Source of the DNA: Nocardia terrae
Lineage (GTDB): Bacteria; Actinomycetota; Actinomycetes; Mycobacteriales; Mycobacteriaceae
NCBI RefSeq assembly: GCF_009760405.1
Contig: NZ_WRPP01000002.1
Coordinates: 558,001-622,000, forward strand
DNA length: 64,000 nucleotides
Direction of reading: 5' to 3'
The notes under the pieces are model-generated. The model worked only from the letters and a program-made list of their open reading frames with translations. It had not been told where the DNA came from and made no database searches. The first letter of the stretch is position 1. Each line of letters starts with the position of its first letter. Position numbers and translations under genes: made by a program. Shown piece after piece: positions 1 through 8,640 of the stretch.

Positions 1-672
1 GACGGCCCGACCGCGGCCAAGATCTTCAACGGCACCATCAAGAAGTGGGACGACCCGGCGATCAAGGCCCTGAACGCGGGCACGAACCTGCCCGCGGACG
101 ACATCCACGTGATCTTCCGCAGTGACGAATCGGGCACGTCCGACAACTTCCAGCTCTACCTCGACGCCGCCTCCAACGGCGCGTGGGGCAAGGGCGCCGG
201 CAAGACCTTCGCAGGCGGTGTCGGCGAGGGCGCCAAGGGCAACGAGGGCACCTCGGCCGCGATCAAGGCTTCGAAGGGCACGATCACCTACAACGAATGG
301 TCCTTCGCCAAGGCGCAGAACCTGAACATGGCCAAGATCGTCACCTCGGCGGGCCCGACTCCGGTCGCGCTGACCGTGGACTCGGCGCAGAAGGCCGTCG
401 CGGGCGTGAAGGTCAAAGGCGAGGGCAACGATCTGGTGCTCGACACCAGCTCGTTCTACAAGCCCACCACCGCGGGCGCCTACCCGATCATGCTCGCCAC
501 CTACGAGCTGGTCTGCTCGAAGTACAGCGACACCGACACCGCCAAGGCCGTCAAGGCGTTCATGACCTCGGCGATCGGCAACGGCCAGAACGGTCTCGAC
601 GAAAATGGCTACATCCCGATCCCGGATGCGTTCAAGACCAAGCTGACCGCCGCGATCAACGCCATCTCCTGA
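1..672 (+). CDS. pstS: PstS, phosphate ABC transporter substrate-binding protein (3' part)
   Basis: This is the 3' part of a periplasmic-type phosphate-binding protein; the frame is open at base 1, so the start lies outside the window. The visible 223 residues open with the [15 protein letters not shown] region and continue with the [14 protein letters not shown] phosphate-contact segment (Ser, Asp and the SGT turn), both hallmarks of PstS. In mycolic-acid bacteria PstS is a lipoprotein delivering phosphate to PstCAB. The stop at 670-672 is followed by a strong hairpin, so no pst genes follow on this side. Assignment is firm; only the N-terminus and lipobox cannot be checked. Confidence 0.95.
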   Translation, partial: DGPTAAKIFNGTIKKWDDPAIKALNAGTNLPADDIHVIFRSDESGTSDNFQLYLDAASNGAWGKGAGKTFAGGVGEGAKGNEGTSAAIKASKGTITYNEWSFAKAQNLNMAKIVTSAGPTPVALTVDSAQKAVAGVKVKGEGNDLVLDTSSFYKPTTAGAYPIMLATYELVCSKYSDTDTAKAVKAFMTSAIGNGQNGLDENGYIPIPDAFKTKLTAAINAIS

Positions 673-695
673 GTCACCATCGGTAGATCGGCGTG

Positions 696-735
696 CATGC
701 GTGCCTGAGGCTCTGCCCGGCCTCAGGCACGCATG
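696..735 (+). terminator. 15-bp perfect hairpin after pstS
   Basis: Positions 696-710 and 721-735 are perfect reverse complements (CATGCGTGCCTGAGG on the left) around a 10-nt loop. It begins 24 bases after the pstS stop. No T-run follows, so it would be a hairpin-type terminator of the kind common in high-GC actinobacteria, or an mRNA-stabilising 3' structure. Confidence 0.7.
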
Positions 736-898
736 GCCTCAGCCGCTGCATGTCCGGGTGCGAGGTTCAGTGCCCCCAGCGTGGGCCGCAGGTGCCGAAC
801 AGGTGGCGATGCGGTCGCCGTAGTGTCACCGGGGCAACGGTCCGCGATTCATTCGGGCGTGTGCGAGTGAAAGATGGTCGACCGTGGGGAATGAGCTG

Positions 899-1753
899 AT
901 GATTCTGGCCTATCTGCCGAGCCCGGCACGTGGAGTGTGGTGGCTCGGGCCCTTCCCGATCCGCGCGTACGCGCTGTGCATCATCACAGGGATCGTCGTG
1001 GCCATCTGGCTGACCCGCCGCCGCTGGGCCGCGCGGGGCGGCGATCCGGAGGACATCCTCGATATCGCGCTCTGGGTGGTCCCGTTCGGTGTCATCGGGG
1101 GTCGCCTCTACCACGTGATCACCGATCCTGAACTGTATTTCGGGCCAGGTCGTGACCCGGTGAAGGCGTTCGCCATCTGGGACGGCGGGCTCGGGATCTG
1201 GGGTGCGGTCGTGCTCGGCGGCATCGGGGCCTGGATCGCCTGCCGCCGGCGGGGGATCGATGTGTGGGACCTCGGCGACGCGATCGCGCCCGGACTCGCC
1301 TTGGCACAGGCCATCGGCCGATGGGGCAACTACTTCAACCAGGAACTGTTCGGCGGCCCAAGCGGATTGCCCTGGGCCTTGCGTATCGACGAAGCGCATC
1401 GACCGGCCGACACCGCCTCGATCGCCCTGTACCACCCGACGTTCCTTTACGAATCCCTGTGGGACATCGGCGTCGCGGTGTTCTTGTTGTGGATCGACAA
1501 GCGCCGCAAGCTTTCCCGAGGCCGACTCTGCGCGATCTACGTGGCCGCGTACACCGTCGGCCGCGCCGGAGTGGAAGCATTGCGGGTCGACCACGCGAAC
1601 CATTTCCTGGGCCTGCGGCTCAACGACTGGACCGCACTGATCGTGTTCCTCGTTGCTCTGGCCTTTCTGCTGCGCCCCTCGCAGAAGCGGCGACCTGCCG
1701 AGGACACTGCTGCCGGGGAGCAGCTTTCGCCCGTCGAGACCGAATCGCACTGA
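899..1753 (+). CDS. lgt: Lgt, prolipoprotein diacylglyceryl transferase
   Basis: Lgt transfers a diacylglyceryl group from phosphatidylglycerol to the lipobox cysteine of prolipoproteins at the cytoplasmic membrane. The protein shows the family pattern: GPFPIRAYALCII near the N-terminus (first membrane segment), the GGRLYHVITD loop, the GGLGIWG segment, the signature AIGRWGNYFNQELFG, and the late GRAGVEALRVD segment. About seven membrane helices can be counted. The ATG at 899 is chosen because GGGGA (886-890) sits 8 nt upstream; an in-frame GTG at 884 would add five residues but has a poorer ribosome site. The C-terminal tail after the last helix is short and acidic. Very confident. Confidence 0.95.
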   Translation: MILAYLPSPARGVWWLGPFPIRAYALCIITGIVVAIWLTRRRWAARGGDPEDILDIALWVVPFGVIGGRLYHVITDPELYFGPGRDPVKAFAIWDGGLGIWGAVVLGGIGAWIACRRRGIDVWDLGDAIAPGLALAQAIGRWGNYFNQELFGGPSGLPWALRIDEAHRPADTASIALYHPTFLYESLWDIGVAVFLLWIDKRRKLSRGRLCAIYVAAYTVGRAGVEALRVDHANHFLGLRLNDWTALIVFLVALAFLLRPSQKRRPAEDTAAGEQLSPVETESH

Positions 1754-2037
1754 ATTCGACCCAATTGTCCGAATGTCGGGCGTGTCGCACGTCCGGGTCT
1801 CCCATCCGTCCGCGATGTCGTTGGCAGGCAACCGATTTCGACACCCGATGAGGCGCCCATCAGCGCCACGCCGGGTTTGCCGGTACCAACTCGGAAGCGC
1901 TACGTTGCGTGGCGTAATACCCGTTTTCATCAAGGTGCGCCTGCTCTACCTGGTTTCCATCGTGATCGCCGCGCTGTGGCGATCGTCGCGGCCGTGCACG
2001 GCCGTGTCATTCGGAGTGGCCGACAGAAGAGGTGAAC
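1754..2037. other. Intergenic region after lgt
   Basis: No recognisable gene, RNA or repeat was found between lgt and the small ORF at 2038. The long open frames on both strands here have no recognisable domain and are attributed to high-GC composition. Confidence 0.5.
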
Positions 2038-2178
2038 ATGCAGAACTACGCGCAGAACCTCGGAACGATCGGATACGACATGTTGTCGATCGGGCAAGGG
2101 ATGGTCTCGATGCTCTCCGACCTCATGAGCATGGGAGGCACCGGTGGCACCGGTGCCGGTCAGTATCCGCTCAACTGA
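2038..2178 (+). CDS. 46-aa Gly/Met-rich small protein (candidate)
   Basis: A 46-codon ORF, too short for usual gene callers, begins at an ATG preceded by AGAGGTG about 3-9 nt upstream. The peptide starts MQNYAQNLGTIGYDMLSIGQ, has an amphipathic Met/Leu-rich middle (GMVSMLSDLMSMG) and ends in a Gly-Thr repeat and QYPLN. There are no charged residues except two Asp, so it could be a membrane-associated or self-associating peptide. No family is recognised. Support is the ribosome site, the non-Arg-rich composition in a very GC-rich setting, and its place in an otherwise empty 600-bp gap between lgt and the MFS-MarR gene. Function unknown. Confidence 0.45.
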   Translation: MQNYAQNLGTIGYDMLSIGQGMVSMLSDLMSMGGTGGTGAGQYPLN

Positions 2179-2268
2179 TCGATAACCGCTGGCCCGGGTG
2201 CATGTCGAAGCCATCGGCATGCACCGCCCGCCGCCGTGGTCGGAGAACAAACGGTTAACTTCTGTTAG

Positions 2269-2337
2269 AGAACAAGTTCTGTCCGATGAATCGCGAGCAC
2301 GCTGTCTCTGACCGTCACCTCAACGAGAAGTTGTTCT
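2269..2337. promoter_or_regulatory. Paired inverted repeats, likely MarR-type operators
   Basis: Two near-identical palindromes lie upstream of the exporter-regulator gene: AGAACAAGTTCT at 2269-2280 (perfect arms AGAAC/GTTCT) and AGAAGTTGTTCT at 2326-2337 (one mismatch). The second is 9 bp before a TATACT hexamer (2347-2352) that could be a -10 box. The region is AT-rich compared with its surroundings. Binding by the MarR domain encoded just downstream is inference. Confidence 0.55.
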
Positions 2338-2383
2338 GTTTTAGAATATACTTGCGTTGTTGGTATGTGCTCGGAGGTTTCTG

Positions 2384-4312
2384 GTGTTCGTGGAGTCGGC
2401 TCGTCCTCGGATCGTTCGTGAGCATCCGAACGCCGGCTGGTTCGCGGTCGGAGCGGTGTGTCTGGGTGCGTTCATGGGCCAGCTCGACGCCAGCATCGTG
2501 ACCTTGACCTTCCCTGCGGTGCAGCGGGAATTCGGGATGTCGTTGGCCGGGGTGCAGTGGGTGTCGTTGGCGTACTTGCTCACCGTCGTCGGTTTGGTCG
2601 TCTCGGCGGGGCGGGTGGCGGATGCGGTGGGCCGCAAATTCGTCTATCTCCAGGGCTTCGTGGTGTTCACCCTGGCTTCGGCGGCGTGCGCGCTCGCGCC
2701 CGGACTGGGATGGCTGATCGGGTTCCGGGTGGTCCAGGCCGTGGGCGCGGCAATGCTGCAGGCCAACAGCGTGGCGCTGGTGGTGACCAGTGTGCCGCCG
2801 CAACGGATGCGGGCCGCACTCGGCGTGCAGGCCGGGGCGCAGGCGCTGGGGTTGGCGTTGGGACCGGCCCTCGGCGGCATGCTGGTGGCCTCGGCCGGTT
2901 GGCGCTGGGTCTACGGGGTCAACGTTCCGATCGGGTTGCTGGCGTTGGCGATCGGCCGCTACCTGTTGCCCCGGACCCGCGAACGCAATGCTATGGAGCA
3001 ATTCGACTGGCGCGGACTACTTTTGATGATCGGCAGCACGACCGGTGCGCTGGTCGCGGTGTCGGCTGTCTCGGGTTTGCCGCTCCCGGCGTGGGCCGCG
3101 ATAACGGCGATGGTTCTCGCAGCGGCGTGTGCGACCGGTGCGGTCCGATGGGCGCGGCGCGCCCCTGAACCGCTCGTCGATCCGGCGCTACTGCGACCGC
3201 CGACGGTATCGGCCGGTCTGATCGGGGCGTTCGCGGCCTACCTGGTGCTGTTCGGCCCGCTGGCGCTGTTCCCGCAACTGCGCGGCGCGACACCGGCTAC
3301 GACCGGTCTGGTGCTGACCGCATTGCCGGCAGGCTTCGCGGTCGCCGCCGTTGTCGGGACGCGGCTGCTCCCACGTCATTGGGGCGGTCGCCGCCGCGAA
3401 CGACTGGGAGCAGTCGTCGTGATGACAGCACTTGCCGCGCTTGTCATTTCACCCGCTGCGCCATGGTGGTCCTTCGCCTGCCTCGGCGTGCTCGGTCTAG
3501 GGCTCGGGGTGTTCATTCCCAGCAACAACGCGGGCATCATGAGCGCCATCCCCTCGGGACGATCGGGAACCAGTGGCGGGCTGGTGAATATGAGCCGCGG
3601 GCTGGGAACCGCCGGTGGCGTCGCCGTGGTCACCTTGGCACTGCATCTGGGCAGGCACGCCGAAAGCGCGTCGGCCGCACCACGGATCGCCCTGCTGGGG
3701 CTGCTCGCCTTCGCGGTCCTGGCTGCGGGGACCACCTTCGTGCACGGTAGGGCAGAATTCCAGGGATCATCCGAGCGTGAGGAGTCGTCGATGACCGCAT
3801 CCGCCGCCGGACCGCTACCCGCGTTGGTAGCGCGACCGGACGAGAGCGCGCTCGCGGAGGCCATCGCCTGCCTGCGACGCGCCATGCGGCGCGCCGCCCG
3901 CGCCACCGATCCGGCCAATACCCTCTCGGTCGCCCAACTGGAGTTGCTCTCCTGTGTGTCCGAGCATCCCGGGATCAGGCCGGGGCAGCTGGCCCGCCAG
4001 TTGCGCCTGGCTCCGAACTCGGTCACCACGCTGGTCAACGGTCTGGTCGGACAAGACATGATCGTTCGCGGTTCGGGGGAAGCAGGGGAGGATCGCCGCG
4101 CGGTCACCTTGACCTTGACCGCGGCCGGGCACGAAGCGGTGCGCTCGTGGCAGGCCACCAACACCGATATTCTGCGGGCCGCCTTGGCGGACCTGCACCC
4201 CGGATGGCAGCACTTGCTCGGTGCCGCTATGCCTGCGCTCGAGGAGCTGACCCGGGCGATCGACACCCGGGCCGACTCGCCTGCGCAGTCGAGTTCGCCC
4301 GCGCACGCCTGA
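2384..4312 (+). CDS. MFS (DHA2-like) drug exporter fused to a C-terminal MarR regulator
   Basis: One uninterrupted 642-codon frame encodes two modules. Residues about 20-465 are a major facilitator exporter: MGQLDASIVTLTFPAVQ (helix 1, motif D1 Asp), motif A-like GRVADAVGRK, and the motif C-like GPALGGMLV typical of drug:H+ antiporters. Residues about 485-630 are a MarR-type winged helix: LSVAQLELLSCVSEHPGIRPGQLARQL, then LAPNSVTTLVNGLV (recognition helix) and the wing EAGEDRRAVTLTLTAAG. The GTG at 2384 has GGAGG (2373-2377) six bases upstream. Exporter and repressor are usually separate neighbouring genes, so a single chain is unusual. A second ribosome site before codon 470 could also yield free MarR (see 3779-3793). 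Substrate unknown. Confidence 0.85.
   Translation: MFVESARPRIVREHPNAGWFAVGAVCLGAFMGQLDASIVTLTFPAVQREFGMSLAGVQWVSLAYLLTVVGLVVSAGRVADAVGRKFVYLQGFVVFTLASAACALAPGLGWLIGFRVVQAVGAAMLQANSVALVVTSVPPQRMRAALGVQAGAQALGLALGPALGGMLVASAGWRWVYGVNVPIGLLALAIGRYLLPRTRERNAMEQFDWRGLLLMIGSTTGALVAVSAVSGLPLPAWAAITAMVLAAACATGAVRWARRAPEPLVDPALLRPPTVSAGLIGAFAAYLVLFGPLALFPQLRGATPATTGLVLTALPAGFAVAAVVGTRLLPRHWGGRRRERLGAVVVMTALAALVISPAAPWWSFACLGVLGLGLGVFIPSNNAGIMSAIPSGRSGTSGGLVNMSRGLGTAGGVAVVTLALHLGRHAESASAAPRIALLGLLAFAVLAAGTTFVHGRAEFQGSSEREESSMTASAAGPLPALVARPDESALAEAIACLRRAMRRAARATDPANTLSVAQLELLSCVSEHPGIRPGQLARQLRLAPNSVTTLVNGLVGQDMIVRGSGEAGEDRRAVTLTLTAAGHEAVRSWQATNTDILRAALADLHPGWQHLLGAAMPALEELTRAIDTRADSPAQSSSPAHA
3779..3793 (+). 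promoter_or_regulatory. Internal ribosome site able to start a free MarR protein
   Basis: GAGGAG at 3779-3784 stands six bases before an in-frame ATG at 3791 inside the MFS-MarR gene. Initiation here would give a 173-residue stand-alone MarR repressor ending at 4312, the normal size for the family. The locus may therefore make both a fused exporter-sensor and a soluble repressor from one frame. The motif and frame are seen; the internal start is inference. Confidence 0.5.
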
Positions 4313-4482
4313 GTCTCCGGATCCTTCGCGGTCGCGGCGGGTCATCGTCAAATTCTGCCCGAGCGGACAATCCGACCGGTAGGCTCGCGATGTCGATTAC
4401 TTCGCATTTGTCTGTGCGGCGGAATGATTGCCGCTGATCGGGATGGTTGAGTACCGGGTTTGTCGAGGACTCCGGAGGAACC

Positions 4483-5376
4483 GTGCTCGGTGTGGTGCTC
4501 GCGTCGACCATGTGGGGTTTGTCGTCGGTCTTCATGAAAGTGGCGCTACCGGGCATGCCGCCCTTCGGGGTCGCGTTCGCTCGGGTGCTGCTGTCCGGAT
4601 TGGTCCTCGCGCCGGCCGCGGTGCTGCGCGCACGCGGCAAGCCCGCGCCTGAAATACCGGTATCCGGTGGGCGGGAGCGTACGCATCTGGCCGTCCTGGC
4701 GCTGACCACGGTGGCACTGCCGTTCTGCCTGACCGCTTGGGCGCAGCAACACGTCGAAGCGTCCCTGTCGGCCGTGCTGCACGCAACGGTCCCACTGTGG
4801 ACCCTCGGCTTCGCGGTCCTCATGCTCGGCCAGCGGCCCGGCGGGCGGCAACTCGGGGCCGTCGCGGTCGGGCTGCTCGGCGTCGCCGTGCTCGCGGGCC
4901 TCGGCTCGCACGGCCTGACCGGCTGCTCATGGGGTGGCTGCCTGGCCGTGCTCGCCGCGTCCGCCTGCTACGGGTTCGGCTGGACATATATGCGCCGCAA
5001 CCTGTCTCACCGCCAGCCGCTGTATATCGCGGCCGTGATCCAGGTCGGCGCGATCCTGGTGCTGGCACCGCTGGCGGCCGCTACCACCGATACCGGGCAT
5101 GTGGAACTGACCCCGGTACGCATCGCGAGCCTGCTAGCGCTCGGCGTGATCAGTACTGCTGGAGCGGAATTGCTGAACTACCGCAATGTTGCCCGGCTGG
5201 GCCCCACCACCGCCGCCCTGACCGCGTACCTGATTCCGGTCGTGGGCATCTCTGCGGGCATTTTCATCCTCGACGAGCCGCTGACCGCGCGACTGCTGAT
5301 CGGTGCTGCGATCGTGCTCGGCTCGGTGGGACTCGCGGTGCAGCGGCATCAGGAGCGGCAACCGTCAGTGAATTGA
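4483..5376 (+). CDS. EamA/DMT-family transporter
   Basis: A 297-residue membrane protein with about ten hydrophobic segments arranged as two EamA repeats (roughly residues 1-130 and 150-290), the layout of drug/metabolite transporters. Typical stretches are ASTMWGLSSVFMKVALPGMPP (repeat 1 start), SAVLHATVPLWTLGFAVL and LGPTTAALTAYLIPVVGI with the conserved DEPLT near the end. GTG 4483 has GGAGG at 4474-4478 and removes a hydrophilic extension that a TTG at 4447 would add; the true start is uncertain between the two. Same strand as the MFS-MarR gene but 170 bp away, so probably its own unit. Substrate cannot be told from the sequence. Confidence 0.85.
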   Translation: MLGVVLASTMWGLSSVFMKVALPGMPPFGVAFARVLLSGLVLAPAAVLRARGKPAPEIPVSGGRERTHLAVLALTTVALPFCLTAWAQQHVEASLSAVLHATVPLWTLGFAVLMLGQRPGGRQLGAVAVGLLGVAVLAGLGSHGLTGCSWGGCLAVLAASACYGFGWTYMRRNLSHRQPLYIAAVIQVGAILVLAPLAAATTDTGHVELTPVRIASLLALGVISTAGAELLNYRNVARLGPTTAALTAYLIPVVGISAGIFILDEPLTARLLIGAAIVLGSVGLAVQRHQERQPSVN

Positions 5377-5615
5377 TCTCCGAGAACCAGCGGACGGCCG
5401 CGTTCAGGCGAGCTCCGAGGTGTCTTCGGTCAAATCGGATTCGCTGGTCACTTGGTTGCACTGTCATCGCCAGCCCTTCGTCGATTGCTGGACGGAGCCG
5501 ATGGCCGTTGGGGTATCGAGAGTTCTGTCGAGCAGTGGCGGATTGCCCCCGCCCACCGCGCAGCGGAGGTGCAGCCTCAGCGCAGGCGTGACAAGGGCTT
5601 TCGGGCCACTGTGAC

Positions 5616-5876
5616 TCATGCCAGGGCGAGGAACAGTTTCTCGAGCTTCTTGGTGTCGACGCTGTCCGGGCCCTCGTGCGTCAAGCAGTGCTGCAGGCCG
5701 GTGGCCACGAGTGCGTAGCCGCTGCGGCTGATCGCCTTGTTGACCGCGGCGAGCTGAGTGAGGATGTCCTCGCATTCCGCGCCGTCCTCCATCATGCGAA
5801 TGACCGAGGCCAGGTGTCCGTGCGCCCGCTTCATCCGGGTGATCACGGCCTTCATTTCGTCGTGCTCGAGTTGCAT
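5616..5876 (-). CDS. CsoR/CstR-family repressor, CstR-like cysteine pair
   Basis: An 86-residue all-helical DUF156 (CsoR/RcnR/CstR) repressor. The N-terminal helix carries the DNA-contact stretch TRMKRAHGHLASVIRMME. Cys35 and Cys64 match the C-x28-C spacing of the family, but the position of the copper-binding His of CsoR (residue 60) is Gly, with His63 next to Cys64. This is closer to the persulfide sensor CstR than to a copper sensor. It is transcribed divergently from an MMPL exporter whose upstream region has two GC-rich palindromes at 5970-6018. Neighbouring persulfide and sulfite genes strengthen the sulfur-sensing reading. No His/Cys metal triad is complete. Confidence 0.85.
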   Translation of the reverse strand: MQLEHDEMKAVITRMKRAHGHLASVIRMMEDGAECEDILTQLAAVNKAISRSGYALVATGLQHCLTHEGPDSVDTKKLEKLFLALA

Positions 5877-5969
5877 CGCTCTTCTCCTTCGCTGGACGAC
5901 GCCGGGCCGACGCTGCGAGAACCCTATCGGTCACCCGCGTGGCGCGGTCTGCGTCACTACCCAATGTAC

Positions 5970-6018
5970 ATCCCCCTGGGGGGATGCTACCGTCGTGATC
6001 TCATCCCCCCGGGGGGAT
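5970..6018. promoter_or_regulatory. Two CstR/CsoR-type operators in a divergent promoter
   Basis: ATCCCCCTGGGGGGAT (5970-5985) and the perfect palindrome ATCCCCCCGGGGGGAT (6003-6018) are centred 33 bp apart between the repressor gene and the MMPL exporter. They share the A-T-rich ends and C-run/G-run core known for CsoR/CstR operators, and resemble the palindromes at 9116-9151 and 11609-11624. The second ends 12 bp before the exporter's ribosome site, so occupancy should repress it. Confidence 0.8.
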
Positions 6019-6042
6019 GCAACCATCGAGAGGAGGCACCGC

Positions 6043-8202
6043 GTGGCGCAGCAAGTCAGCGAGACCGAGGAACCGACGCATGTGTCAGCATTCCGGCCCG
6101 GTCCCTTGGGGCGATTGGGCATCTGGGTGATCGAGCACCGCCGGCTGGTCGCCGCGGTGTGGGTGCTGGTGGTCGTCGTGCTGGGGGCGTTCGCGCCGTT
6201 CGTGGAGAAGAACCTGTCCGGCGCGGGCTGGCAGGCCGACGGATCGCAGTCGGTCGCGGTGCGCAATCTGGCGCAGGAACACTTCGGCGGCAATGCCAGT
6301 CACGCCATTCAGGTGGTCGTGCATAGCACCGACGGCACCCTCGACAGCGGTGACGGTCCAGCGGTCCTCTCCGAGGTGACCGCCGTCCTGAAGGGGGAAC
6401 CGAGGCTGGCGGAGGTGATTCCGCCCATGCCCGGCGCGAGCCTGTCCCAAGACCACAAGACCGCCGTCGTCCTCGCGGGCGCCGGTGTCGACACCAACGA
6501 AATGGTGCGCGTGGCAACCGATCTGAAGGGCAAGCTGCAGGCGTTGTCGACGCCGACGGTGCGGGTGAACCCGACCGGATCCTCACTGCTGTGGTCCGAT
6601 TTCAACGACGCCAACTTGAAGGCGATGATGAAGTCGGAGATGTTCTCCTGGCCGGTGACCATGGCGATCCTGGTGCTCGCCTTCGGCGCGCTGGTCGCCG
6701 CCGGTCTGCCGTTGCTGCTGACCCTGGCCGGGCTGGTGGCCTCGGCGGGATCGCTGGTGCTGATCAATCACTTTGTGCCGGTGTCGATCTGGGCGATGAA
6801 CTTCGCGATGATGTTCTCCTTGGCCCTGGGCATCGACTATGCGCTGTTCCTGGTGGTCCGATACCGCGCCGCACGGATGGGACAGCACGAATCGGGTCGC
6901 GAGGCGGTCGCCGAGACCATGGACACCGCGGGCAAGGCGGTGCTGCTGTCGGGCGCGACCGTGCTGGTGTCGCTGTCCGCGGTGATGCTGGTGCCGTCAC
7001 CGTCGTTCCGCTCGATGGCCGGTGGCATCATGCTCTCGGTCCTGTTCGTCCTCGCCGCCACGCTGACCCTGCTGCCGGTGGTGCTGTTCAAACTCGACGA
7101 CAAGATCAATCGGCTGTCGCTGCCCTGGGTTCACGCCGGCGAACATCGCTCGCCCGCGTTCGCGAAATGGGGTGAGCGCCTGTGGCGTCGGCCGTTGGTG
7201 TGGGGCCTGGGCGCACTGGTCGTGCTGATCGCGCTGGCGGTGCCGATCGTCGGTTTGAAGACCGCGATGCCCTCGATCAAGGTGCTGCCCGCGGACTCGA
7301 GCGCCCGCATCGGCTACAACCAGGTGCAGGCCGCCTTCGGTGACGGCGCGCCCGGCATGCTCCAGATCGTCACTCGCGCAGGCGATGCCGACGCCGCCGG
7401 TCGCGTGCTGGCCGCCGATCCGGGTATCGCCGCCGCGTTGCCGCCCGCGTCGCCCGCGGACGGCAGCGACTACCGGCTGATTCAAGCCGTCCCGAAGGTC
7501 GACCCCTCCGATCCGGCGCTCGCCGCCACCGTGGACCGGCTCCGCGCCGACCTACCGTCGTCCGCGCGGGTCGGTGGCGCGGCCGTGGAGAACATCGACC
7601 TGGCCGACCAGTTGCACCGTTCCACCCCGCTGGTCATCGGTGTGGTCATGGTGCTCGGCTTCGCGCTGCTGCTGGTCGCGTTGCAGGCCCCGCTCATCTC
7701 GCTGCTGGGCACCCTGGCCAGTCTGCTGTCCACGGCCGCGGCGTTCGGTGTGGCCCGGCTGGTGTTCCAGAACGGTATCGGCTCGGGCTTGCTGGGCTTC
7801 GAGCATCAGGGCTTCCTCGACGCGTGGGCGCCGGTGTTCTTCTTCGCGATGATCTTCGCGATCGCCATGGACTACACCGTCTTCCTGCTGGCCTCGGCCA
7901 AGGAGCACTGGGAGAAGTCCGGCGACCCCCGCGAAGCCATGATCGGCGCCGTCGCGCATTCCGGGCGGGTGATCTTCGCAGCCGGCGGGGTTATGGTGGC
8001 GGTGTTCTTCACCTTCGCGTTGTCGGGACCGTTGCCGCCCAAGGAAATGGGCGTCATCCTCGGCGTCGCCGTTCTGCTCGACGCCTTCCTCGTCCGGCTG
8101 GTCCTGCTGCCGGTCATGCTGCGCCTGGCGGGCCGCGCCGCCTGGGCCACGCCCGCGTGGCTGCGCCGAATCCTGCCGAATATCACCTTCTCGCACGGCT
8201 GA
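6043..8202 (+). CDS. MMPL-family (RND superfamily) exporter
   Basis: A 719-residue MmpL-like transporter. The N-terminal helix (about residues 30-50) is followed by an extracytoplasmic domain, then a helix bundle with GIDYALFLVVRYR, and after a second loop domain the matching AMDYTVFLLASAKEHW; the paired Asp-Tyr residues in these two helices are the proton-relay signature of MmpL proteins. GTG 6043 is chosen because AGGAGG (6031-6036) lies six bases upstream, whereas upstream in-frame starts would run through the operators. The gene is the first of a unit with the AhpD-like, Cys-rich and DUF2892 genes. Control by CstR-like operators suggests export linked to sulfur or thiol stress; cargo unknown. 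Confidence 0.9.
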   Translation: MAQQVSETEEPTHVSAFRPGPLGRLGIWVIEHRRLVAAVWVLVVVVLGAFAPFVEKNLSGAGWQADGSQSVAVRNLAQEHFGGNASHAIQVVVHSTDGTLDSGDGPAVLSEVTAVLKGEPRLAEVIPPMPGASLSQDHKTAVVLAGAGVDTNEMVRVATDLKGKLQALSTPTVRVNPTGSSLLWSDFNDANLKAMMKSEMFSWPVTMAILVLAFGALVAAGLPLLLTLAGLVASAGSLVLINHFVPVSIWAMNFAMMFSLALGIDYALFLVVRYRAARMGQHESGREAVAETMDTAGKAVLLSGATVLVSLSAVMLVPSPSFRSMAGGIMLSVLFVLAATLTLLPVVLFKLDDKINRLSLPWVHAGEHRSPAFAKWGERLWRRPLVWGLGALVVLIALAVPIVGLKTAMPSIKVLPADSSARIGYNQVQAAFGDGAPGMLQIVTRAGDADAAGRVLAADPGIAAALPPASPADGSDYRLIQAVPKVDPSDPALAATVDRLRADLPSSARVGGAAVENIDLADQLHRSTPLVIGVVMVLGFALLLVALQAPLISLLGTLASLLSTAAAFGVARLVFQNGIGSGLLGFEHQGFLDAWAPVFFFAMIFAIAMDYTVFLLASAKEHWEKSGDPREAMIGAVAHSGRVIFAAGGVMVAVFFTFALSGPLPPKEMGVILGVAVLLDAFLVRLVLLPVMLRLAGRAAWATPAWLRRILPNITFSHG

Positions 8203-8219
8203 ACCGAAAGGGTAGACCG

Positions 8220-8615
8220 ATGACATCGACCGACGAGACCACGCATTCCTCCCGCCACGGCAAGGAGGTGCTGCGCGAGCTGTCTCCCCAGCATCGCGAG
8301 CTGCGTCGCGCGATTCCCGAGGTGTACAAGGGATTCGGCGAACTCAGCAAGGCGGCCTTCGAGCCGGGCGCCCTCGACCGCAGGACCAAGGAGCTGATCG
8401 CTTTCGCGATCGGCGTGGTCGAGGGCTGTGACGGCTGCATCGCCTCGCACGGGCAGGCCGCCGCCCGCGCCGGCGCCACCCGGCAGGAAGCCGCCGAGGC
8501 CATCGGCGTCACCTTCCTCATGCACGGCGGACCCGCCACCATCCACGGCGCCCGCGCCTACGAGGCGTTCTGCGAATTCGCCGATGCCGTCGATGCGGGC
8601 GACACCAAGTCCTGA
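8220..8615 (+). CDS. AhpD-like carboxymuconolactone decarboxylase-family protein
   Basis: A 131-residue all-helical CMD/AhpD protein. The AhpD motif is intact: Cys70-Asp-Gly-Cys73 followed by His77 (EGCDGCIASHG), the redox-active pair that in AhpD passes electrons to peroxiredoxins, with an upstream Glu-rich helix (DRRTKELIAFAIGVVEG). The ATG at 8220 has GAAAGGG upstream and lies 17 bp after the MMPL stop, so the two are co-transcribed. In this setting a role in thiol/persulfide or peroxide defence is plausible. Many such proteins are uncharacterised, so the exact reaction is not assigned. Confidence 0.85.
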   Translation: MTSTDETTHSSRHGKEVLRELSPQHRELRRAIPEVYKGFGELSKAAFEPGALDRRTKELIAFAIGVVEGCDGCIASHGQAAARAGATRQEAAEAIGVTFLMHGGPATIHGARAYEAFCEFADAVDAGDTKS

Positions 8616-8640
8616 TCACCGACCGTAAAGGAGTTCATTC

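Noticed and set aside
767..1933. Long leftward open frame opposite lgt
   Set aside because: Arg/Pro/Gln-rich translation without domains, fully antisense to a well-conserved gene; high-GC frame shadow.
5616..5876. Copper-sensing CsoR
   Set aside because: The copper-ligand His is replaced by Gly and the neighbours handle sulfur, not copper.
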